64,000 nucleotides of DNA from Diadema setosum (lineage: Eukaryota; Echinodermata; Echinoidea; Diadematoida; Diadematidae). The position numbers and the translations under genes were made by a program. Each line of letters begins with the position of its first letter. The first letter of the stretch is position 1. This document shows, piece by piece, positions 58,810 to 64,000 of this stretch. The notes below the pieces were generated by a model. The model did no database searches. It was given only the letters and a program-made list of their open reading frames with translations, and was not told where the DNA came from. The DNA lies in the NCBI GenBank assembly GCA_033980235.1, contig CM067069.1, forward strand, positions 34,521,041 through 34,585,040, read 5' to 3'.

Positions 58810-61800
58810 GGACATCTATATTGCGCAGCTACTACAATAATCTACTCTTCTGCGCATTACAAAATAACATACATGATTCAAACATTAGAAGAATTCATTA
58901 TTTCAAAAGATGACTTTTTAACCTGGCCTTAAACTCAGCTATTGTAGCTGCTTGCCTTATACCAACAAAGGGAGATTATTCCATAATTTCGGTGCAGCAT
59001 GCAAGAATGCCCTATCACCAAGAGTAACTTTTGATTTCCGTGATGGATATTTCAGTAGTGTTTGATTCCGTTAAAGGGATGGTACAGTATTGGCGGAGAC
59101 GAGAATTGGACTTTTAACTTTTTGCGAGATACCAAGAAAACACTTATGATATAGTACAGAGCATACCATTTTAAGAGGAATTCAAAGTTTATGTGATGAA
59201 AATCGGGTTTGGAATAACTCAAACATCCAAAAAACAAAGTAAAACAAAGTAATCGCAATAAAGTGTGGGTCCCACACTTTATTAGAATCGCTCTGTTTTG
59301 GATATCTCAGCCATTTCAAAACCAATTTTCATCAAATAAACATTGAATTCCTTATAGAATTACATGCTCTTTCATATTTCATATAGAGGTTTCTCATTAT
59401 TTCACCAAAAAGCGTTAGAAACCTGAAATTAGGTCTCAACCAAAACTGTACGATCCCTTTAAACTCGGAGATTATAAAATGTTTGAAATGATGTTTTTAA
59501 CTCTACAAGTTCCTGTATGTGCTGTACCATGAAATGCGCCATATACATTGTACAATCAACAGAATTTTAGATATTCTCTTCTTTACAGGCAACCAATGTA
59601 ACGCACGTAGTAATGGATCACCTGTGTTGGTGTTTTTTTTTTTTCTTCTTCTTCTTTTGTGACTGTAATTTTGGTTTTGTATTGTCCTGTTATTGTGTTT
59701 TCTATAGTGTTTTGTAGGAAGTACCAGTGCGCTTAGAATCGCCTGTTAAGCGCCATATAAATGGAAGTACATGTATTATTATTGTTTATTATTATTTCAA
59801 CTTCAAGAATATTCCGTGTAATGTATACAAGTTATAGTTCTGTATCATACTGAAAATGTTTTACTTTGCTCTGTCTGATGGTGGACTTTATACTTAAAAT
59901 GTTTGAATATGGCGCGTAACCCAATTTGCGATCAAGCTCATCATCCTATTACACTTTAATTTTACACATTACATCGTCCTCTTTTTACTTTACTCGACCG
60001 ATGACGATCACCTCGTTCCAATCACTAGCCTTCTCTCCCTGTCTCTTCCCCAGGGCGATGCCCGGGTGATCACCCAAGCCCTCTCGACCAGAAAGGAAGA
60101 ACAGCTGGCGTTCCAACGCAAGACAGCCGAGGTAAGGTTTCAACTGAAGTCAATACTAGTATGACATGGGTTCTTGTCGGTGTAGCACGGAAAACTCTAT
60201 GACAGGTATATGGTTTATAAACACACATAGCACTCCTATACAAACACATGCATATACGCACATAGAATCAAACAAACAAGCCCAAAGGATTCTTAATCAT
60301 AAGTTCTGATTGGCTGATACCTGCCTTATGTTTGATCTTTTGCCTTGTGTTTGATTTCATCTTTTCTTTTCTTTTCTTTTTTTTCCGCAACAGGGCACAG
60401 GCCCGTTAAAGGCTACTGGTATTATTTCTAGTTATTGTTACCTTCATCAACTGTTTAGTACCTATCTCATTCATTTTACAATGCAGAGCATGAATTTGTG
60501 AAATAAAGTAAGAAATTATCTGCGTTTTTCTTTTATCATTGTTATTCATATCATCAGAGCGCCATTCAAGAACTTGATCAAAAAGTCTGCGAGAAGGCTA
60601 AGCAGCTTAACCTACTCCGCTACATACGCTTACAAAAGGAGCAGCGAATTCGCGACATGGAGACCGCCCTCAATCAGGATAAAGCTGCGCAGAAGAAACA
60701 CGCAAAGTTGGCCAAGTACGACTTGCAGGTAATGTTCTATCGCTTATCAGGCAGGGGGTAATGATAAAAAAATGGGAGCGGAGTTCCGAAACAACCATGG
60801 ATGCATTCGAGTATGATTATTTATAAACGACCGAATATTGTATTTGCTTATCAAACCGAGAATCAGCGTAAGGAATCATCAACTTCAATCAACTTGTTAA
60901 CTTTCCCTTTTCATATTCATTCAATTTACAAAGAAAGTGAGTCAACGTTTTGATCATTTCCAGTGGACATGATTGAAGTTTACAAATTTTGCGATCATTT
61001 TTTTTTATCAATCACGGTCACTCGCGAACAGTTCGGTGGCTGCATGTTACTTTGTAGTAATGTACAATGTGAACCCCGCCTTTGATTAACATGCAACTTA
61101 CCAATGTTTGTATTCCTCCCTGAACACAGACCAGTACCTTGGCGGAATAATACCACAACTGACTCACTATAAGATAGTATTTACAAATTATACATTCAAA
61201 CGATTTTTTTTAACTCATTGTTACTGGTAATAAGGCAATAATACGTATTATGGATGTTTAATTTTGATGTTGCAGACAATTCGCATGATCGAGAACAACC
61301 TTGACAAAGCCAAGATTAAGTATGACATGGCGATGAAAATACAAAGAAACTATCTGGAGATTCTCAAATGTTTAGAGGAGGTGAGTCGCCCAACTACACA
61401 GTTGTCCTGCTCCTGAAGATATTAGCGAGTATATAAGATCTGGGACGCTAATGTTTAGGCCTCTCCAGGACAGCGTCTAGGTACGCTACCTGGGAGAGTA
61501 TTTTCTTGAAGGTTTATGGTCCAAGGTCCTGCGACGCGTCTATTACCAAAAAAATGTTGCTCTGCACGTGCGCAATCAGCTGATGTTCCCATTGTCCAAC
61601 CCCGAGGAGGTGCGTCGTAAACATCAGCGTCGCAGATCTAAAGTTCGCTATTGTGTGAGAGATGAAAACCGTTTGATATTTTCATTTAAGGCGATATTCG
61701 ATAGCCCTCAGATGAGGGCAAGTTGCTGACAATTCGGATGTCGAGTTAGTAAGCGAGGACAAACTTGAAGGCGGTTCTACTGACATCCCGGAAGGTACAT

Positions 61801-62731
61801 ACTCCTGATGGTATAAGTGTAACATGTGGAAGTTCAGAAGTTGAAACCCAACTCGACTCACCAGGGTAGATTAAAGCTCGCTTAGTAGAAACCTTGTAGT
61901 GAGTATTAGAAGTAGAAAGGTAAACGATCGAAGTCAATAAATTCCTGAAGTATGCGATTATGATCATTTTTCTATCTCCTTTGTGAGTTCATTATTTGTA
62001 AAGACTCTTTTGTCCATCAAAACCAGTCCCGTTGTACTAGTATTCATTTTGGAAGACGGTAGAAACATGCCTGTAATCATCAAGAATCCCCTTTGTTATG
62101 ATGCTCTCAATAGGAACGGCTAACGCTACCGAAGAAGTTGCGCTGCTTAGAGAGAACTCTCGAGGAGCAGCGAAAAGAGCTGGAAGAACTCAAAGAAATC
62201 AACAAAGACGCTCACATCAAGAAAGACCTTGCCAAGGTATTGACACTACACGTTGATTGGTTAATATTTTACAATAAAAGATATTGTTACAGTGTTGTTG
62301 CACTCGTCAGCATTCGCACTACAAACACTATCCTCACACTTAAAGGAAATAATGACTCCTCAAATAAATTCATACCCGCCGCGGCAATGAAAACTCGTCC
62401 TCAGCATTATAAATGAAATTATTGGAATGACTTTGTTTCATCATTTTCAAATAATGGCTTAGGATGGGTTTAAGAATGTGAAGAAAATGGGTTATGTTTC
62501 AAAACCATCATCTTGGAAATTAGTTTATAAATCTCATCACGTGATGTATCCCCACTTGTCACGTGACGCAGAGTGAACTAACCGTGCTCGAGCAGAAGAT
62601 GATCGAAGCCAAGCGGTCACGTGATCGCACTCTGACCCGGATGAAGAAACAGGCGGAGCGACAGAAGGAGATGGCGGATAAGATTGAGAGACGCGCCCGT
62701 GCCACGCTGCAGACTGATGACGTCACACAAG
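57057..62731 (+). CDS. ODAD3: ODAD3 (CCDC151), outer dynein arm docking complex subunit 3, 5' half
   Basis: Seven coding exons: 57057-57147, 58410-58534, 60054-60131, 60558-60728, 61276-61380, 62114-62236 and 62572-62731. Their phases all match and give about 284 residues of nearly continuous coiled coil. The product is the ciliary/flagellar protein that docks outer dynein arms on axonemal doublets; loss in vertebrates causes primary ciliary dyskinesia and laterality defects. Recognition rests on RAYYESSQ early, GDARVITQAL, the LDQKVxEKxKQLNLLR segment, the R-NLDKAKIKYDMA helix and the late RxKKQAERQKEMADKIER region. These follow the order of vertebrate CCDC151. The start has a good Kozak context (ACAATGG). 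The remaining C-terminal half lies beyond the window. Confidence 0.87.
57359..57416. repeat. 58-base near-palindrome (hairpin) in ODAD3 intron 1
   Basis: 27-base arms (TAACTGTCCTTATGTCATG... and ...CATGACGTAAGGACGGTTA) flank a CTCG loop; 23 of 27 positions pair and two more are G-U in RNA. Confidence 0.85.
57524..58060. mobile_element. Fold-back MITE in ODAD3 intron 1
   Basis: Inverted arms of about 60 bp: 57563-57624 (TTAGAATACATCAGTGAAAG..., AAAGTTATGAATTTT) and 57955-58012 (AAAATTCATAACTTT..., CTTTCACTGATGTATTCTA). The interior contains a second, shorter inverted pair (GTATACCATTATCCTTAG / GAGTTGTTAAGGATAACAG). No protein. Confidence 0.7.
58056..58330 (-). repeat. Dispersed repeat, family member 3
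   Basis: In reverse complement it shows TTTTTAAATCATTGCTCCCAATGGTAAACA and CATACAAAATGTGAACAAT words, in common with 21621-21985 and 28170-28955. Confidence 0.45.
58410..58534 (+). CDS. ODAD3: ODAD3 exon 2
   Basis: The first two bases complete the Glu codon; the exon ends in phase 0 (CAAG|GTATTC). Encodes RDHRAYYESSQMKKRQHEEE then IAILRRDNKDTRMTLAQKTL and K. RAYYESSQ is the most conserved N-terminal motif of CCDC151 and is the anchor for the identification. Confidence 0.88.
58730..58808. repeat. (AAT)n microsatellite
   Basis: About 25 AAT units with small interruptions, immediately before a LINE 3' fragment; probably its tail. Confidence 0.9.
58800..59060 (-). pseudogene. Non-LTR retrotransposon ORF2 3' end, broken
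   Basis: On the reverse strand the reading STTEIS..., YSWGDRAFLHAAPKLWNNLP and later LRPG-KVIF resembles the C-terminal end of CR1-like reverse-transcriptase polyproteins (GDRAFxxAAPxLWNxLP). Stops and a frameshift interrupt it. Its 3' end runs into the ATT array, as expected for a LINE tail. The TTAA MITE at 59071 abuts or interrupts it. Confidence 0.6.
59071..59462 (+). mobile_element. TTAA-ended fold-back MITE, copy C
   Basis: TTAAAGGGATGGTACAGTAT to GTACGATCCCTTTAA, same orientation as copy A, with the intact palindromic centre AAAGTGTGGGTCCCACACTTT split as two 10-base arms around T. In ODAD3 intron 2. Confidence 0.88.
59470..59800 (+). mobile_element. LINE 3' end fragment, plus strand, probable
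   Basis: Ends with GCGCTTAGAATCGCC..., AAGCGCCATATAAATGG and (TTATTA)n, a common 3' UTR/tail form of CR1/L2-like LINEs. No coding portion. Confidence 0.4.
60054..60131 (+). CDS. ODAD3: ODAD3 exon 3
   Basis: Phase 0-0, 26 codons: GDARVITQALSTRKEEQLAF then QRKTAE. Acceptor CCCCAG, donor GTAAGG. GDxxVI/V is conserved after the first helix in CCDC151. Confidence 0.85.
60558..60728 (+). CDS. ODAD3: ODAD3 exon 4
   Basis: Phase 0-0, 57 codons: SAIQELDQKVCEKAKQLNLL then RYIRLQKEQRIRDMETALNQ, ending DLQ. Acceptor ATCATCAG, donor GTAATG. The L-D-x-K-x-x-E-K-x-K-Q-L-N-x-L-R string is diagnostic for CCDC151. Confidence 0.88.
61276..61380 (+). CDS. ODAD3: ODAD3 exon 5
   Basis: Phase 0-0, 35 codons: TIRMIENNLDKAKIKYDMAM then KIQRNYLEILKCLEE. 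Acceptor TTGCAG, donor GTGAGT. Matches the family's ENxLxKAxxKxxxA coiled-coil block. Confidence 0.86.
62114..62236 (+). CDS. ODAD3: ODAD3 exon 6
   Basis: Phase 0-0, 41 codons: ERLTLPKKLRCLERTLEEQR then KELEELKEINKDAHIKKDLA, ending K. Acceptor CAATAG, donor GTATTG. The L-E-x-x-x-x-E-x-x-x-x-x-x-E-L-x-x-L-x-x-x-N-x-x-A pattern fits. Confidence 0.86.
62572..62731 (+). CDS. ODAD3: ODAD3 exon 7
   Basis: Phase 0 in, one base over at the exit (CAAG|GTAGAA). Encodes SELTVLEQKMIEAKRSRDRT, LTRMKKQAERQKEMADKIER then RARATLQTDDVTQ. The basic RMKKQAERQKEMADKIERR helix corresponds to the R-KK-AEEKK-x-E-x-M-ERK stretch in vertebrates. The next exon was not found before 64000. Confidence 0.85.
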
Positions 62732-63197
62732 GTAGAATAACACAAGAATTCTTAATCAATACATGCAATTTTAGCATGAGAATAGAAATCATCCCAATTA
62801 AAACAATGGCAATGTCGAAGATGAAAGACTTGAAAAGATTTGCAGTTATGTGTAACGTTTTGGCGAGGCTGTTGAAAGCTGTTGTAGCTATAGGTCCTAA
62901 GACCAAGAAGTACCAATCCTTTCATTCAAGTATTCGTCGACGTTGGCGTTAGTGTTACCCCCCTGTATAACCCCAACGAACATGAAACATACGGCCAATA
63001 TCCATGAGAAAACAATTAGGGGAAACGATTAACAGAGCCCGCAGACCTGATACCTCGAACATCCCATTGAGTTCGAGAACCACTCAATACGCACGATCGA
63101 CACAATATTCTCACTTCTACACCAGTCACACATCTCAAGAATCTTACAGCCCACGATCGTACAGGCCTATACTGCAATAGCCTTTTGTCGAGGCCCT

Positions 63198-63315
63198 CTC
63201 GCTGTATGATGGCTATAACGGGCGAGCGAAGCGAGCACACCCTAGCACGATAGCGCAGTCAAACAATAGCTGAGCTCACTTCGTTCGCCCCATTCGCTCA
63301 CCATCATACAGTGAG
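63198..63315. repeat. Inverted-repeat element
   Basis: CTCGCTGTATGATGG at the left and CCATCATACAGTGAG at the right pair almost perfectly. Inside, GGGCGAGCGAAGCGAGC pairs with GCTCACTTCGTTCGCCC. Confidence 0.8.
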
Positions 63316-63874
63316 ATGACCTTGAGTTAAACCATGAAAGGACTCTATCGTCTTCTTGGTTTTGTGGGTAACAATCTTGAAAATCTCAAAAATGCTATAC
63401 TCGCACGTGTGGGTGCAACCATTATATTTGTACAATTGTTCACTCTTTTCAGGTGCCCATTTGTGGAGGCCATTTTGTAGTGATGGGTGGGGTGTCCTTT
63501 GCGTGTCACACCTGATCGTGGTGGTGATGGTGATCTGGTTGATGGGCGTGAGTGTGGGTGGTGTGCTTGTGGAGTTGTGCGTCGTCCTGTTGGCTTTGTT
63601 CGGGATTGTGGTGGTGGTGGTGGTGGTGGTGGTGCATGGTGTGTGGTTGCTGGGCTGGTGTGTGCGTCTTGTTCCTTATCATTGTGTGTGTGTGTGGGGG
63701 GGGGGGGGTGCTACACGTCTGCTCCTAGCGGCAACCAGGGAGAATTCCGCCCGACCATCCGGGGGTTGCATCTCTTTTATTGACTCGTGGGTGTTCTGCA
63801 TGAATGATTCCAGGTATAGCCTAGCTAGGCTTTTCTTGCCAGTCGCTTTTTCTAAAATCTAAATGAGACAGTGG

Positions 63875-63955
63875 GTGATTTCAAGTTCGGTGCTAGTGCT
63901 AGTGCTAGTGCTATCTCAGCACTAGCACCGGCGATAAAACCGAACTTGAAATCAC
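63875..63955. repeat. 81-base fold-back hairpin
   Basis: Outer arms GTGATTTCAAGTTCGGT and ACCGAACTTGAAATCAC are exact reverse complements. An inner (GTGCTA)n stretch pairs with AGCACTAGCAC. Confidence 0.9.
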
Positions 63956-64000
63956 GTCGGTGTTGGGAGTTGACCCCAAAATTATGACGTACTTCCGGTT

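Larger units (their letters stand above)
62732..64000 (+). other. ODAD3: ODAD3 intron 7 (window end)
   Basis: No phase-1 exon with ODAD3 similarity was recognised. Contains two hairpin elements (63198-63315, 63875-63955) and GT/GGT-rich low-complexity DNA (63520-63720) that produces Val/Gly-rich ORFs. Confidence 0.5.

Noticed and set aside
62138..62416. 92-residue ORF as an independent gene
   Set aside because: Its first part is ODAD3 exon 6 in the correct frame; the rest reads through the donor into intron.
63356..63862. 168-residue Val/Gly/Leu-rich ORF
   Set aside because: It spans GGT/GTG low-complexity DNA and a poly-G run, has no splice or homology support and does not continue ODAD3.

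Overview
This is animal nuclear DNA: AT-rich, intron-dominated, full of microsatellites, MITEs, tRNA-derived SINEs and non-LTR retrotransposon scraps. Protein homology and repeat content suggest a marine deuterostome invertebrate, most plausibly an echinoderm, but nothing seen here fixes the species. There are no operons, CRISPR arrays or rRNA genes. Most short ORFs are chance or lie inside simple repeats. LAYOUT. (1) 1-30778, plus strand: the 3' half of a TOCA/CIP4/FBP17-family gene (FNBP1, FNBP1L and TRIP10 in vertebrates). The F-BAR exons must lie upstream of the window. Visible are a linker exon (2061-2135), two exons forming the HR1 Cdc42-binding coiled coil (13205-13314, 14242-14374), a Pro/Thr-rich linker exon (27745-27953) and two exons forming the C-terminal SH3 domain (29407-29486, 30639-30778). 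All splice phases agree. (2) 30779-45100: 3' UTR and intergenic DNA. It holds a 1.36 kb internally repeated element, a tandem pair of tRNA-derived SINEs flanked by a 10-bp direct repeat, several fold-back MITEs, and a GC-rich, promoter-like patch at 43.0-43.4 kb with two CRE sites and a consensus RFX X-box. (3) 45118-49937, minus strand: a multi-exon pogo/Tigger-like (psq HTH + DDE_1) transposase gene with a long open catalytic exon and three tandem copies of its DNA-binding exon. (4) 51364-55890: mobile elements, including a 2,023-bp non-autonomous pogo/Tigger-like element with TA-flanked inverted ends, and two copies of a near-perfect 31-bp palindrome. (5) 57057-62731, plus strand: the 5' half of ODAD3 (CCDC151), an outer-dynein-arm docking-complex coiled-coil protein, in seven phase-consistent coding exons that continue past the window. 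HOW THEY RELATE. The two host genes are unrelated in function: membrane curvature and actin signalling versus ciliary motility. The transposase gene lies between them, within several kilobases of pogo-like inverted-terminal elements it might once have mobilised. The X-box patch at 43.2 kb is a candidate distal promoter for the ciliary gene, because an RFX site is expected for such a gene and splice signals would allow a 5' UTR exon there to join 56986. This is inference.
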